64,000 nt of DNA from Akkermansia sp. RCC_12PD (GCF_036417355.1 NZ_CP143889.1:1984001-2048000); one strand, 5' to 3'. Numbered from the stretch's first letter, positions 1 to 9,123 are shown. Notes: generated by a model from the letters alone, not told the origin. A program made the numbers and translations.

Positions 1-88
1 GACGATCATCATCCGTTTGAAAGGTGCAGGTCAGGCGGTGCAAACCATTGGATTGCAGGTGTCCGGTTTTTGGAATATCCAAGGCTGA
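1..88 (+). CDS. C-terminal end of an upstream gene (partial)
   Basis: Reading from base 2, 28 sense codons run to a TGA at 86-88 and end in ...SGFWNIQG. The other two plus frames look less like coding sequence. A terminator-like hairpin follows at 110-130, as expected after a gene end. Too little is present to name a family. The alternating hydrophobic residues would suit a beta-rich secreted protein, but that is a guess. Confidence 0.4.
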   Translation, partial: TIIIRLKGAGQAVQTIGLQVSGFWNIQG

Positions 89-109
89 AGGCATGTCGGC
101 CTACATTGT

Positions 110-131
110 ACGGATTCGGAATCCGTTTTAA
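110..131 (+). terminator. Putative intrinsic terminator
   Basis: A 7-bp perfect stem (acggatt / aatccgt) with a 3-base loop is followed by a short T-rich run (tttta). It lies 22 bases after the stop codon at 86-88, so it probably ends the gene entering from the left. The U-tract is short. From here to the end of cbiO at 338 I see nothing else. Confidence 0.4.
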
Positions 132-337
132 TCACAAATAGTTACAATCATCTCACTATAAACATAATATACGTATTCCACACAAAAGCCGCTCATCAAC
201 CGGAAGCGCATCTCTAATCCTAATAGCTTCGTGTTCAAAATTGAACATTGACCCCGGATTCCGAATTTGCAGGGTAAATTTTCCGGACGGGACGGGAATG
301 GCGGCAGCCCGGAACACAGTGTGGGGATATTTTCCTT

Positions 338-1084
338 TTACCTGCCGTAGTGCCTCAGACAGTAGCTTAGGGGTTGTTCCAGGCGGGCTTCCTCCAGCAG
401 GGCACAGTCCGCAAAGATGTCCGGCACAGGAGCGTCCGCCAGGATGGAGCCGTCTTTCATAACGATGCAGCGGGTGCACAGGTCCATGACCATGTCCAGA
501 TCGTGGGTGGCGATGATTTTGGTGTGGGAGAACCGGCGCAGCAGGTTGATGAGCGTGCGGCGGGAGGCCGGGTCCAGATTGGCGCTGGGCTCGTCCAGGA
601 CGAGGATGTCTGGACTCATGGAAAGGACGGTGGCGATGGAGACGGCGCGTTTTTCCCCCCCGGAAAGGTGGTGCGTCATTTTGTCCGCCAGGGCGGCGGC
701 ATTCACATCCTGCAGGGCCTGGGCCACGCGGCGGTCTATTTCTTCCTGAGGGAGTCCCATGTTCAGAGGGCCGAACGCCACGTCTTCCCGGACCGTGGGC
801 ATGAAGAGCTGGTCGTCCGCCTGCTGGAATACCATACCTACGCTTTCCCGGACGCGGGCAGCCGTTTTAGGCGTCACGGGGATGTCTCCCACGCGCACCT
901 GTCCCGAAGAGGGCGTCAGCAGGCCGTTGAGGTGGAGCAGCAAGGTGGATTTTCCCGCCCCGTTTCCTCCGACGAGGGCGACGGATTCTCCGTGCGTGAT
1001 GCGCATGGTGACGCCGTTCAGGGCCGGGGGAGAGTCCGGATAGCTGAAGCACAGGTCGATGGTTTCTACAAGATGGTGGCTCAT
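338..1084 (-). CDS. cbiO: Energy-coupling factor ABC transporter ATPase (Co/Ni uptake)
   Basis: The cytoplasmic ATPase of a group I ECF transporter that powers uptake of Co2+ or Ni2+. The 248-residue protein has all ABC landmarks in order: A-loop Tyr15, Walker A GGNGAGKST at 39-47, Q-loop Gln87/88, signature LSGGEKR at 140-146, Walker B ILVLDEP at 160-166 and switch His at 194. Its ATG overlaps the cbiQ stop as ATGA, so the two are translationally coupled in cbiM-cbiQ-cbiO order. A longer reading frame exists upstream, but it lies in antisense-like sequence inside cbiQ and is not the real start. Whether the substrate is cobalt or nickel cannot be told from this subunit. Confidence 0.9.
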   Translation of the reverse strand: MSHHLVETIDLCFSYPDSPPALNGVTMRITHGESVALVGGNGAGKSTLLLHLNGLLTPSSGQVRVGDIPVTPKTAARVRESVGMVFQQADDQLFMPTVREDVAFGPLNMGLPQEEIDRRVAQALQDVNAAALADKMTHHLSGGEKRAVSIATVLSMSPDILVLDEPSANLDPASRRTLINLLRRFSHTKIIATHDLDMVMDLCTRCIVMKDGSILADAPVPDIFADCALLEEARLEQPLSYCLRHYGR

Positions 1085-1893
1085 GAGATGAGATTGCGGG
1101 TGAATTGGCCCGCCAGCATGGTGACGTTGACGCAGCGGAAAAGGATGGCGAAGAGGCAGAAAAGGAGGCCGCCCATTACTCCCCGCGCCGTGATGGCGCC
1201 GGGAACGGAAGAGAATTCGGGATCTTCCCCGCCCCTGCACTGGACGGCCTGGTAAATGCGTTCCGCCCGGCCGAACGCGCGCAGCAGGAGCTGTCCCGTC
1301 ATGGCCCCCCATATGGACAGCGGGACGGCGCCGGAGGAACCGCGCCGGGAACGGAAGGCCAGGAGCGTGTTCTGGAATTCGTCCACCAGAATGAAGGCAT
1401 ACCTGTACAGGAAGGCCAGCAGGGTGATCAGGATGCGCGGCACGCCGAGCTGCCGGAGGCCGCGGCACAGCGGGGCGAAGCCGGTGGAGGCCAGCAGGGT
1501 GAAGGCTGCCAGAATGGTCAGCATGCACCGCAGGATGATGGAGATGAAGGAGATCATGCCCCGCGTGACGGGAATGCCGAACCATTCCCCCGCGGGCGTC
1601 CTGTCCACCAGGGGATTGAATATCCCGATCATGACGGCGACGGGCAGGAGCCACAGGGTCCGTTTCAGCAGGTAGCCGAGGGGGAGCCCCGCCATGCGGA
1701 TGACGCACACGGGGAACAGGAAGAAGGGGAGCTGCCCCGTGATTTCCTGCGGCGGCCAGGAGAGGACGCAGATTTGAAAGACGATGAAGGCCCCTATCTT
1801 GATGCGGGCGTCCAGACGGTGGAATCCGGTGTTTCCGCAGGAAAACCGGTCCATTTGGCGGAATTGCCGCGCGGCGTCCGTGAAGAGGGGCAT
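1081..1893 (-). CDS. cbiQ: Energy-coupling factor transporter transmembrane protein (EcfT/CbiQ)
   Basis: The membrane scaffold that joins the ATPase to the metal-binding S-component in an ECF Co/Ni importer. The 270-residue protein has the family's N-terminal LDARIK motif near residue 28, several hydrophobic segments, and the cytoplasmic coupling motif RAERIYQAVQCRG near residues 205-218, which docks on the ATPases. It starts 7 bases after the cbiM stop and overlaps cbiO by 4 bases. One T subunit with one ATPase gene is the usual group I arrangement. Confidence 0.88.
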   Translation of the reverse strand: MPLFTDAARQFRQMDRFSCGNTGFHRLDARIKIGAFIVFQICVLSWPPQEITGQLPFFLFPVCVIRMAGLPLGYLLKRTLWLLPVAVMIGIFNPLVDRTPAGEWFGIPVTRGMISFISIILRCMLTILAAFTLLASTGFAPLCRGLRQLGVPRILITLLAFLYRYAFILVDEFQNTLLAFRSRRGSSGAVPLSIWGAMTGQLLLRAFGRAERIYQAVQCRGGEDPEFSSVPGAITARGVMGGLLFCLFAILFRCVNVTMLAGQFTRNLIS

Positions 1894-1900
1894 GGAGGAA

Positions 1901-2938
1901 TCAGCGGGGGCGGTCTTCGTGCGGTTTTCTGCCGAAGAGGAATCCGGCCAGGAAGATCAGCGCCGCGATGATGGCGCTGCCCAGGATGCCGGCCAGGCTC
2001 GTTTCAGGATTGACCAGGGAGGCGGGTTCCGTGTCCGGGACCGTTTCTTCCGCGGCGGGCAGGGCGTAGTCCGGCATGATGGCTGTGGCCGTCTGTACGG
2101 ATTCCAGATTGCGGTGGATGGCGGAGGGGGCCGCCAGGCTCGTTTCCTCGGAGCCCGTGACTCCGGCCACGGACCATTCCAGGCCGTCCGGGTAGGCGGA
2201 GGCGAACCAGGAGAGAGCCGCGCCGCAGAGAAGGGCGGCCACCGCAAAGATGCCCAAGACGGTGAAGGATGCCCTTTTTGGGGTTCCATGTTCCGGTTCC
2301 GCAGGACGCAGCAGGGAAGGCTGCGCCTTGCTGATGAAGATGACCACGGCGGCCGTGGCAAGACCTTCCACAACGCCGATGGCCAGGTGGATGGGCAGCA
2401 TCAGTTCCACGAACTGGGCGAAGGGCAGGGCGGAAATGCCGGAAGCCGTAGTTTCCAGAACGACGGAGAAGGCCCCCAGCTGGAGCCCGATGACGGCGGC
2501 CGTGATGCTTGCCAGCGTGATGCGGCCCGTGCCGGGGCTGCCGCCCGCCAGCGGCTTGTAAATGAAGGGGTAGGCCACCAGGCAGGAGAAGAAGCCCAGG
2601 TTGAAGATGTTGCAGCCCAGCGCCAGCAGGCCGCCGTCCGCGAAGAAGAGGGCCTGGACGGCCAGGATGGCCGCCATGACCAGAAAGCCTGCATAGGGGC
2701 CGAGCAGGATGGCCAGAATGAGGCCGCCGCCCAGGTGCCCGCTGGACCCAGTGCCCGGAATGGTGAAGTTCAGCATCTGGCAGGCAAAGATGAAAGCTCC
2801 CAGCACGCCCATGAGCGGGACGAGCCGGGCCTCCTTTTCCTGCTTGATCTTGCGCGCGCAGAGTACGGTGATTGCCGCCGTGGCCGCCCACATGGTGCAG
2901 CCTACTGCCGGTGAAACGAAGCCGTCCGCCATATGCAT
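1901..2938 (-). CDS. cbiM: ECF transporter S-component CbiM/NikM fused to a PDGLE (CbiN/NikN-like) domain
   Basis: The substrate-specific membrane subunit that binds and admits Co2+ or Ni2+. Residues 1-225 are CbiM/NikM. The mature N-terminus Met-His2 and His68 in the GTGSSGH motif match the metal ligands known from NikM structures. The rest carries the accessory part: PDGLE at 250-254, an extracytoplasmic loop, and a last TM helix at about 314-336. So CbiM and the CbiN-like protein are one 345-residue chain. It is the first gene of the operon. I found no cobalamin or NiCo riboswitch in the 320 bases upstream, so its control is unclear. Confidence 0.87.
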   Translation of the reverse strand: MHMADGFVSPAVGCTMWAATAAITVLCARKIKQEKEARLVPLMGVLGAFIFACQMLNFTIPGTGSSGHLGGGLILAILLGPYAGFLVMAAILAVQALFFADGGLLALGCNIFNLGFFSCLVAYPFIYKPLAGGSPGTGRITLASITAAVIGLQLGAFSVVLETTASGISALPFAQFVELMLPIHLAIGVVEGLATAAVVIFISKAQPSLLRPAEPEHGTPKRASFTVLGIFAVAALLCGAALSWFASAYPDGLEWSVAGVTGSEETSLAAPSAIHRNLESVQTATAIMPDYALPAAEETVPDTEPASLVNPETSLAGILGSAIIAALIFLAGFLFGRKPHEDRPR

Positions 2939-3263
2939 GGTTTCTGTGTCTTTCTATGGGTGAAATGTTGGTGAAATGGCCCGGATTGGGCAGATTGGCG
3001 TTACTTTAGCATAAATGCCGGAAAGCCGAAGAAGGAAGTGCGGCAACATGGGAGAGGTTGTCTTCCGCAGATGTGTGGAGGAGCCGGGAATTCCTGCCGT
3101 AGTTGATGATTCCGTGCGGAGAGATGAGTGCCTTTCCGCATATTGCATGGTATCTGCGTCCGGAGATTTTCTTTAATCCGGGAAAGATTTTCAAGGGAAA
3201 GCCTACTGGAAGTAAACGGGTTGGATTTGATGCACTGCTTTCTTCTGTTTGTTAGATGGAGGC
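2939..3263. other. Intergenic region between divergent cbiM and a small ORF
   Basis: About 325 bases separate two divergent genes and should carry both promoters. On the minus strand I looked for the B12-box pattern and a GCCACTG element of a cobalamin riboswitch and did not find them. Short overlapping reading frames here show no recognisable protein. The only clear element is the GGAGG at 3258-3262 in front of the next gene. Confidence 0.4.
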
Positions 3264-3548
3264 ATGATGAATTTTTCCTTAGCAAAGTACCTGTTTTCAA
3301 TAGGCGGCTGTACAACCATCCTTGCCAACGTTTCCGCGGACACCGCCGTTTCGTCCGCCGGAGCCATTGGCGGCCTGGGAATTTTGACGATAGCGGTGAA
3401 TTATACGCTGAATCTGCTCAAGAAGAAAGACGAGCAGCTGATGGCGAAGGACGCCCGGATTGAGGCTCTGGTCGACCGCCTAATCAACAAGTGCCCGAAT
3501 TGCGAGCTGGCGAAGGCTGCCAACAAGTCCCTGCTGGAGGACGAGTAG
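3264..3548 (+). CDS. Small membrane protein of unknown function, holin-like layout
   Basis: A 94-residue protein. A GGAGG lies at 3258-3262 and two Met codons follow at 3264 and 3267; the second has the better spacing. The layout is an N-terminal hydrophobic stretch, a Gly/Ala-rich hydrophobic segment (AIGGLGILTIAVNYTLNLL), a charged helix (KKKDEQLMAKDARIEALVDRL) and a C-terminal CPNC motif. One or two TM helices plus a coiled tail resembles small phage holins, but there are no phage genes nearby. The Cys pair might bind metal or form a disulfide. No function can be assigned. Confidence 0.6.
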   Translation: MMNFSLAKYLFSIGGCTTILANVSADTAVSSAGAIGGLGILTIAVNYTLNLLKKKDEQLMAKDARIEALVDRLINKCPNCELAKAANKSLLEDE

Positions 3549-3588
3549 CTGTTCCGCAACGCCCGGAAGGGCTGTTTTCGTATAGGAC

Positions 3589-3933
3589 CTAGGGCTTGAC
3601 GCGGGTGTAGGCGTCTTTTTGGCCGCCTGCCTCCAGTTCCAGCTTTCCATCAGTCAGGCTGGTGATGACGGCCTGGGTGGTGAAAACTGAGCTGTTTTTA
3701 TTGCCGATGCTTTTCCCCCGGAGAGTGAGGACGTTGCCGTTCCGGCTCCATTCCGTGTAAACCAGCGTATTCATGTTGACGGATTCCGCCCCGCCGCCGG
3801 GCAGGAGGCGGATGCCCTGCATGGCGCCGGGCTGGCCGGGAACGGGCTGAACCCAGCACCCCGTGATTTCAGCCTGGCGAGAAGCGCAGGAAGCCAGAAG
3901 GAGCACTGCTGCAGTGCAGAGAAGCTTGTTCAT
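3589..3933 (-). CDS. Lipocalin-like lipoprotein
   Basis: A 114-residue protein with a lipoprotein signal peptide: MNKLL, a hydrophobic core and lipobox LLASC with Cys16. After it comes a short beta-rich domain starting ITGCWVQPVPGQ, with repeated strand-turn patterns and the phrase YTEWSRNGNVLTLRGKS. This resembles the lipocalin-like lipoproteins common in Bacteroidota and Verrucomicrobiota. It is probably anchored in the outer membrane or periplasm. It lies 12 bases after argB on the same strand and may be cotranscribed, with no obvious functional link. Confidence 0.65.
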   Translation of the reverse strand: MNKLLCTAAVLLLASCASRQAEITGCWVQPVPGQPGAMQGIRLLPGGGAESVNMNTLVYTEWSRNGNVLTLRGKSIGNKNSSVFTTQAVITSLTDGKLELEAGGQKDAYTRVKP

Positions 3934-3945
3934 GGAATGGTGTTT

Positions 3946-4839
3946 TTAACGCTGTTCCCGGATAACTTCCGTGCCGATGCCGTCCGGAGTGAAGATTTCC
4001 AGCAGCAGGGTGTGGGGCAGGCGCCCATCAATGAAGTGGACTTTCCGCACGCCCGCGTTGAGGGCGTCGATGGCGGAGTTGATTTTCGGGATCATGCCTC
4101 CGGAAACGGTGCCGTTTTCGATGAGTTCAAGGGCTTCGGTCCGTGTGACGGATTTGATGAGGGTGGAAGGATCGGAAGGGTCCTTCATGATGCCGGGGAC
4201 GTCTGAAATGTAGATGAGCTTGACCGGCTTGAGTTCCCTGGCAAGAGCGGCGGCGGCCAGGTCCGCGTTCACGTTGAGCGGCTTGTGGGTGCCCAGTTCC
4301 TTGGCTAGCGGGGAGACGATGGGAGTGATTTGCAGTTCCAGAGCTTCCGTGACGCGTTCCGTAAGGCAGCCGATGACGTTGCCTACTTCCCCGATGTCCA
4401 CGGGATTGCCCTGTTCATCCTTTTCCTGAATGCGCTCTCCGACGAAGATTTCCGTTCCGGGAATGCCCACCCCTTTTCCGCCGAAGTCGCGGAACATTTG
4501 GACCAGGCCGGGGTTGATGGTGCCGGAAAGGGTGCGTTCCACAATGGATATGGCTTCCGGGGTCGTCACGCGCAGGCCGTTGATGAAGTGGGCTTCCAGA
4601 CCGGCTTCCATCATGGCCTTGGAAATGGCCTTTCCGCCTCCGTGAACGATGACGGGGTTGAAGCCCAGCGCCTCCAGCAGCACGATGTCCCTCATGAGCT
4701 TTTTGACCAGGCGGGGGTCGTCCATGGCGCTGCCTCCGAATTTGATCAGGAAGGTTTTGTCCCGGTAGGCCTGGAGGTAGGGAAGCGCGCCGACGATGAC
4801 GGATGCCTGTTCAATCAGGCGGGTGATTTTGGAGTCCAT
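3946..4839 (-). CDS. argB: Acetylglutamate kinase
   Basis: Phosphorylates N-acetyl-L-glutamate with ATP, the second step of arginine synthesis. Starting at MDSKITRLIEQ the protein has 297 residues, the family norm. Landmarks are KFGGSAMDD (phosphate-binding Lys), VIVHGGGKAISKAM (Gly-rich substrate loop), NVNADLAA and SGGMIPK near the C-terminus. A TTG at 4896 would add 19 residues and overlap the corA stop as TTGA, which would couple the two genes; the added residues do not look like ArgB. The gene stands alone here, apart from other arg genes. Confidence 0.92.
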   Translation of the reverse strand: MDSKITRLIEQASVIVGALPYLQAYRDKTFLIKFGGSAMDDPRLVKKLMRDIVLLEALGFNPVIVHGGGKAISKAMMEAGLEAHFINGLRVTTPEAISIVERTLSGTINPGLVQMFRDFGGKGVGIPGTEIFVGERIQEKDEQGNPVDIGEVGNVIGCLTERVTEALELQITPIVSPLAKELGTHKPLNVNADLAAAALARELKPVKLIYISDVPGIMKDPSDPSTLIKSVTRTEALELIENGTVSGGMIPKINSAIDALNAGVRKVHFIDGRLPHTLLLEIFTPDGIGTEVIREQR

Positions 4840-4892
4840 ATCAGTAATGCAACGGTAGAGATGATTGATGCGGAAAGGGGGAAGGGGCCGAT

Positions 4893-5885
4893 TCAAAGCA
4901 GGCGCCTGCTCCTGAAGTAGATCAGGGGGAGAATGATGGAAACGAGCATGACCGCCAGGGAGATGTAGTAGCCGTATTCGTATTCCAGGCCGGGCATGTT
5001 GGAGAAGTTCATCCCGTAAATGCTGGCGATCAGCGTGGGGGGCATGAAGACCACGGCCGCCACGGTGAAGATTTTTACGATTTCGTTCTGCTCAATGTTG
5101 ATGAGGCCCAGAACGGCGTCCAGCATGAAGTTGACGTTGCTGGACAGGAAATTGGCGTATTCGGAAAGGGAGGTGACGTCGCGGCTCAGGGGGCGGAGCT
5201 TGATGTACAGGGTGGAGTTGGTGTCGTCCAGGGCCTCTTCATTGCTGGCGTAGGTGAGCAGGCGCAGAAGGTTGACCAGGCAGTCGCGCTGGCGTGTCAG
5301 GAGGTCGCCCACCCTGCCGAGGTCCTGGAGGATGAGGCGCAGAGCGCTGGAAACGGGGGCCCTTTTGTTGGATTTGATTTCCGGTTCGTCCCTGCGGAAG
5401 ATGTTTTTGGAGAGACGGTCCAGTTCCGCGCCGAAGCGTTCCAGTACGTCCGCCTGGCGGTCCACGATGGTTTCCAGCAGTCCGGTGAAGACCTGGTCGC
5501 GGCTGATCTGCTTCTGGCGCAGGAGCTGGTGGGAGAAGACCCGGAAGGAGTAGGAGTCGGAATGGCGGATGGTGATGATCTTGGCCCCCATGAGGACGAA
5601 GGTGATTTCCGAAAGGGAAGGGGATTCCGTATCCACCCTGCTGAGAACCGTGGTGGTCATGAAACGGGCGCCGTCTTCCGTGTACAGGCGGCTGGTGGCC
5701 TCAATTTCCCGCATTTCATCGTAAGTGGGCATCTCCAGGCCGCAGAGGCGTTCCACGAATTTGATTTCCCCGGGTTCCGGCGTGAGAAGATCAATCCAGA
5801 AGATGCTGTCAAAGTACTGTGCTTCCGCATCCACTTGGGTGGTGCGCTCAATGCCTTCCGGGGTTTGACGATAAAGTCGAATCAT
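4893..5885 (-). CDS. corA: Magnesium/cobalt transporter CorA
   Basis: A pentameric inner-membrane channel for Mg2+, also passing Co2+ and Ni2+. The long N-terminal cytoplasmic domain is followed by a helical stalk and two C-terminal TM helices. The hallmark YGMNF ends TM1 and is followed by the acidic loop MPGLEYEYGY. Start MIRLYRQ gives 330 residues; a TTG 60 bases upstream would add 20 residues unlike the family. It directly precedes argB, overlapping only if argB uses its TTG start. Confidence 0.9.
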   Translation of the reverse strand: MIRLYRQTPEGIERTTQVDAEAQYFDSIFWIDLLTPEPGEIKFVERLCGLEMPTYDEMREIEATSRLYTEDGARFMTTTVLSRVDTESPSLSEITFVLMGAKIITIRHSDSYSFRVFSHQLLRQKQISRDQVFTGLLETIVDRQADVLERFGAELDRLSKNIFRRDEPEIKSNKRAPVSSALRLILQDLGRVGDLLTRQRDCLVNLLRLLTYASNEEALDDTNSTLYIKLRPLSRDVTSLSEYANFLSSNVNFMLDAVLGLINIEQNEIVKIFTVAAVVFMPPTLIASIYGMNFSNMPGLEYEYGYYISLAVMLVSIILPLIYFRSRRLL

Positions 5886-5998
5886 GCCGTTGATGTCGGT
5901 AGGGGTGGTGAAACGGTTCCGCGCATGATGTCGAGTGACACCCAACGGGCTGCATGATGCCCTGTTTTTACGGGGAAGGAAAGTAAAATCAGTGACAA

Positions 5999-6032
5999 AA
6001 AGGCCCGGTTCCCAAGCGGGGAACCGGGCCTT
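5999..6032 (-). terminator. Intrinsic terminator downstream of rplI
   Basis: A 14-bp perfect stem (6000-6013 with 6019-6032) and a 5-base loop. Read on the minus strand it is followed by TTTTTG. It lies between the rplI stop at 6061 and the corA start, so it ends the rplI transcript. Confidence 0.88.
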
Positions 6033-6060
6033 CCGGAAAAAGGAAAGAAGATGTCGCCGC

Positions 6061-6516
6061 TTAGGCGTTTTCCTTGACGACCACCTTGAGGCTGGCTTCC
6101 ACCTGGGGATGAACCTTGATCACGACGGCGTGCTCGCCTTCGCTCTTGATCGGCTTTTCAAGTTCGATCGCGCGGCGGTCCACTTCCACGCCCTGAGCGG
6201 TAAGGGCTTCGTGAATGTTCTGGTTGGTGATGGCGCCGAACGCCTTGCCGCCCTGGCCCACTTCGAGGACGAGGTCCACGGTCAATCCGTTGATCTTAGC
6301 GGCCACTTCCTGGGCGGCGCTGAGCTCTTCCGCTTCGCGCTTGGCGCGGGCGGCTTGAAGATTGGCGATGAAACGGCGGTTGGAAGCCGTTGCTTCGTGG
6401 GCAAGACCCTGAGGGATGAGATAGTTGCGGCCATAGCCAGCCTTAACGGTCACCAGGTCGGCTTCCGCGCCGAGTCCTTCAATTTTTGTTGCGAGAATTA
6501 CTTCCATCGTTGCCAT
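6061..6516 (-). CDS. rplI: 50S ribosomal protein L9
   Basis: Binds 23S rRNA at the base of the L1 stalk. The 151-residue protein has the standard layout: an N-terminal domain with MEVILATKIEGLG and the conserved VKAGYGRNYLIPQGLA (residues about 24-39), a long connecting helix rich in Ala, Lys and Glu, and a C-terminal domain ending IKVHPQVEASLKVVV. A second Met at residue 4 (6507) is an alternative start and matches the usual MEVIL opening better. The gene is transcribed away from purH and ends in a strong terminator at 5999-6032. Confidence 0.95.
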   Translation of the reverse strand: MATMEVILATKIEGLGAEADLVTVKAGYGRNYLIPQGLAHEATASNRRFIANLQAARAKREAEELSAAQEVAAKINGLTVDLVLEVGQGGKAFGAITNQNIHEALTAQGVEVDRRAIELEKPIKSEGEHAVVIKVHPQVEASLKVVVKENA

Positions 6517-6761
6517 GGCTAAAAAGAAATGGTTATTTGTGAGCGGTTGAATTAGTAAGTATTCGGCCCAATGTCAAGACAAGAGCGATAAAAAGGGAGT
6601 TTTTTTTCCGTTTCCGGATGAAAAATGCAGAAGGGTGTCATGATGCGTGACATTGCGCTTGCTTCACGGAGCGCTAGTATGTAGGGAAAGGAACCGCACC
6701 TGTCGCGTCCGCTCCCGTCGGGGAGAGTCCGCAGCGGTTTCATTTACAGATATTTGATCTT

Positions 6762-8309
6762 ATGGCTATTCAGCGCGCATTGATATCCGTTTCCGACAAA
6801 ACCGGCCTTGAGGAGTTTGCCAAGGGCCTGCACGAGTTTGGAGTAGAGTTGATTTCCACCGGCGGCACCGCCGCTTTCCTCAAGAGCCTGGGGCTTCCGG
6901 TGATTGAAATTTCCGATTACACCGGGGAACCGGAATTGTTTGAAGGCCGTCTCAAGACCCTGCACCCGATGGTGCACGGCGGCCTGCTGCACCGCCGCGA
7001 CAATGAGGAGCACGTCCGCCAGGCGAAGGAAAACGGCATCAAGCCCATCGACTTGGTCTGCGTGAACCTGTACCCCTTTGAAGAAACGGTAGCCAGGCCG
7101 GACGTGACACTGGAGGAAGCCATTGAAAAGATCGACATCGGCGGCCCGTCCATGCTCCGTTCCGCCGCCAAGAATTACGCGTCCGTCACGGTGGTTTCCG
7201 ATCCCGTGGATTATCCCCGCATTCTGGATGAAATGCAGACCCACAAGGGAGACACCACTCTCAAGACCCGCGAGAACCTGGCGGTAAAGGTGTTCATGCG
7301 CACGTCCAATTACGACAACGCCATCACCAATTACCTGGGCCACCAGAGCGCGGAAAGCACCAAGGGCAGCTTCTGTATCTGCGCTCCCCTGTACCAGGAA
7401 CTGCGCTACGGCGACAACCCCCACCAGGAAGCCAGCCTGTACGGCAATTTCGGGGATATTTTCCACCAGCTCCAGGGCAAGGAGCTTTCCTACACGAACG
7501 TGTTGGACATCGAAGGCGCTGCGGAGCTGATCACCCAGTTCCGCCGCCCGACCGTGGGCATTCTGAAGCACACGAACCCCTGCGGCGTGGGCCAGGACGA
7601 TGAAGACCTGCGCAACGCCTGGCAGAAGGCTTTTGAGACGGACACCCAGGCCCCCTTCGGCGGCGTGATCGTGATCAACCGTCCGATGACGGAAGGGCTG
7701 GCCCGCGTGCTGAGCGCCATTTTCACGGACGTGATCATTGCTCCGGAATACGACGCGGAAGCCCGCGCCATTCTGCAGAAGAAGAAAAACTGCCGCATTA
7801 TCCGCATGAATACGGAAGCCTGGATGAAGTCCCGCCAGGAACCCATCATCCGCTCCGCTCCCGGCGGCTTCATGACCATGAAGCGGGATACGGACGTGAT
7901 GGGGCTGGACAACCTGGAAGCCAAGGTGGTAACCAAGCGTCCGCCGACGGAAGAGGAACTGACGGCCATGCGCTTCAACTGGCGCGTCGTCAAGCAGGTG
8001 CATTCCAACGCCATCGTCTTCGGCGGCACGGACCGCACGCTGGGAATCGGCGCGGGACAGATGAGCCGCGTGGATTCCGCCCGCATCGCCGTATGGAAGG
8101 CGGGGCAGGCCGGCCTGGACCTGAAGGGCAGCATTGTGGCGTCCGACGCCATGTTCCCGTTTGCCGACGGCCTCCAGGTGGCCATTGACGCCGGAGCCAC
8201 CGCCTGCATTCAGCCCGGCGGTTCCATCCGGGACGAGGAAGTGATCGCCGCCGCGGATGCCGCAGGAATCGCGATGGTGTTTACCGGACACCGCCATTTC
8301 CTCCATTAA
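6762..8309 (+). CDS. purH: Bifunctional IMP cyclohydrolase / AICAR formyltransferase
   Basis: Carries out the last two steps of de novo purine synthesis: formylation of AICAR with 10-formyl-THF, then ring closure to IMP. It has 515 residues, as expected. Residues 1 to about 150 form the MGS-like cyclohydrolase domain ([33 protein letters not shown]). The rest is the transformylase, with its catalytic Lys-His in KHTNPCGVG and a C-terminal [10 protein letters not shown]...QPGGSIRD. It is the first gene of a purH-pdxJ-acpS run. The 245 bases upstream, divergent from rplI, show no recognisable purine riboswitch. Confidence 0.96.
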   Translation: MAIQRALISVSDKTGLEEFAKGLHEFGVELISTGGTAAFLKSLGLPVIEISDYTGEPELFEGRLKTLHPMVHGGLLHRRDNEEHVRQAKENGIKPIDLVCVNLYPFEETVARPDVTLEEAIEKIDIGGPSMLRSAAKNYASVTVVSDPVDYPRILDEMQTHKGDTTLKTRENLAVKVFMRTSNYDNAITNYLGHQSAESTKGSFCICAPLYQELRYGDNPHQEASLYGNFGDIFHQLQGKELSYTNVLDIEGAAELITQFRRPTVGILKHTNPCGVGQDDEDLRNAWQKAFETDTQAPFGGVIVINRPMTEGLARVLSAIFTDVIIAPEYDAEARAILQKKKNCRIIRMNTEAWMKSRQEPIIRSAPGGFMTMKRDTDVMGLDNLEAKVVTKRPPTEEELTAMRFNWRVVKQVHSNAIVFGGTDRTLGIGAGQMSRVDSARIAVWKAGQAGLDLKGSIVASDAMFPFADGLQVAIDAGATACIQPGGSIRDEEVIAAADAAGIAMVFTGHRHFLH

Positions 8310-8348
8310 TTTGAATGATCGGCTCCGTTCCCTTGTCTTAAGACGCAT

Positions 8349-9089
8349 ATGTTGCTAGGTGTAAATATAGACCACATCGCCACGCTGAGGCAGGCCCGCT
8401 ATGCGACCATGCTTGATTCCTTCAACGTGGAGCCCAGCGTTTTGGACGCCGCTTATGCGGCGCAGAGGGGCGGAGCCGATTCCATCACCATCCACGTCCG
8501 CGGCGACCGCCGCCACATGCAGGACACAGACGCTATGCGAGTGCGGGAGAGCGTGGCCCTTCCCCTGAATCTGGAGATGGGGAATACGCCGGAAATGGTG
8601 GATTTTGCCCTCCGGCTGAAACCGGACTATATTTGCATGGTTCCGGAAAAGCGGGAGGAAATCACGACGGAAGGCGGCCTGGACGCCGTATTCCATGAAA
8701 AGGAGCTTTCTTCTACCCTGGCCAGAATGGCGGACAACGACATTCAGGTGAGCCTGTTCATTGATCCGGACCTGCCCCAGGTGGAAGCCGCCGCGCGCCT
8801 CGGCGCGCCCATGATTGAGCTGCACACCGGGTGTTTTGCCAACAACGACGGAAAAAAGCGCACCGCGGAACTGGCCCGTTTGAAACGCGCCGCGGAATTG
8901 GCGCATTCCCTGGGCATCCAAGTGAACGCCGGGCACGGCATCAATTACCAGAATCTGGAGCAACTGATGAACGGCGTGCCTCACCTGCATGAGCTGAACA
9001 TCGGCCATACGATTGTTTCCCGCGCCTTGTTTGTGGGGCTGGAACAGGCCGTGCGAGAAATGCGCCAGGCGATCGACCGCCTGAGCTGA
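8349..9089 (+). CDS. pdxJ: Pyridoxine 5'-phosphate synthase
   Basis: Condenses 1-deoxyxylulose 5-phosphate with 3-amino-2-oxopropyl phosphate to pyridoxine 5'-phosphate in the DXP-dependent vitamin B6 pathway. The 246-residue TIM barrel shows NIDHIATLRQAR at the N-terminus, SITIHVRGDRRHM (catalytic and phosphate-binding His/Arg), LNLEMG (catalytic Glu), VNAGHGINY and the C-terminal ELNIGHTIVSRALFVGL. It is followed 34 bases on by acpS, the classical pdxJ-acpS pair. Confidence 0.95.
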   Translation: MLLGVNIDHIATLRQARYATMLDSFNVEPSVLDAAYAAQRGGADSITIHVRGDRRHMQDTDAMRVRESVALPLNLEMGNTPEMVDFALRLKPDYICMVPEKREEITTEGGLDAVFHEKELSSTLARMADNDIQVSLFIDPDLPQVEAAARLGAPMIELHTGCFANNDGKKRTAELARLKRAAELAHSLGIQVNAGHGINYQNLEQLMNGVPHLHELNIGHTIVSRALFVGLEQAVREMRQAIDRLS

Positions 9090-9123
9090 GCCTTTTTCTT
9101 CATCCCTCCCGTTTTTAAAGGAA

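Noticed and set aside
374-2914. Plus-strand frames over the cbi operon
   Set aside because: They oppose three certain genes and have unnatural composition (Gly, Gln, Asp and Arg runs).
2939-3263. Cobalamin riboswitch upstream of cbiM
   Set aside because: I searched by eye for the B12 box and conserved core and found neither. A covariance-model search would settle it.
6744-8348. A 534-codon open frame antisense to purH
   Set aside because: It lies wholly over a certain gene and arises from the GC-rich codon bias; no motif is recognisable.
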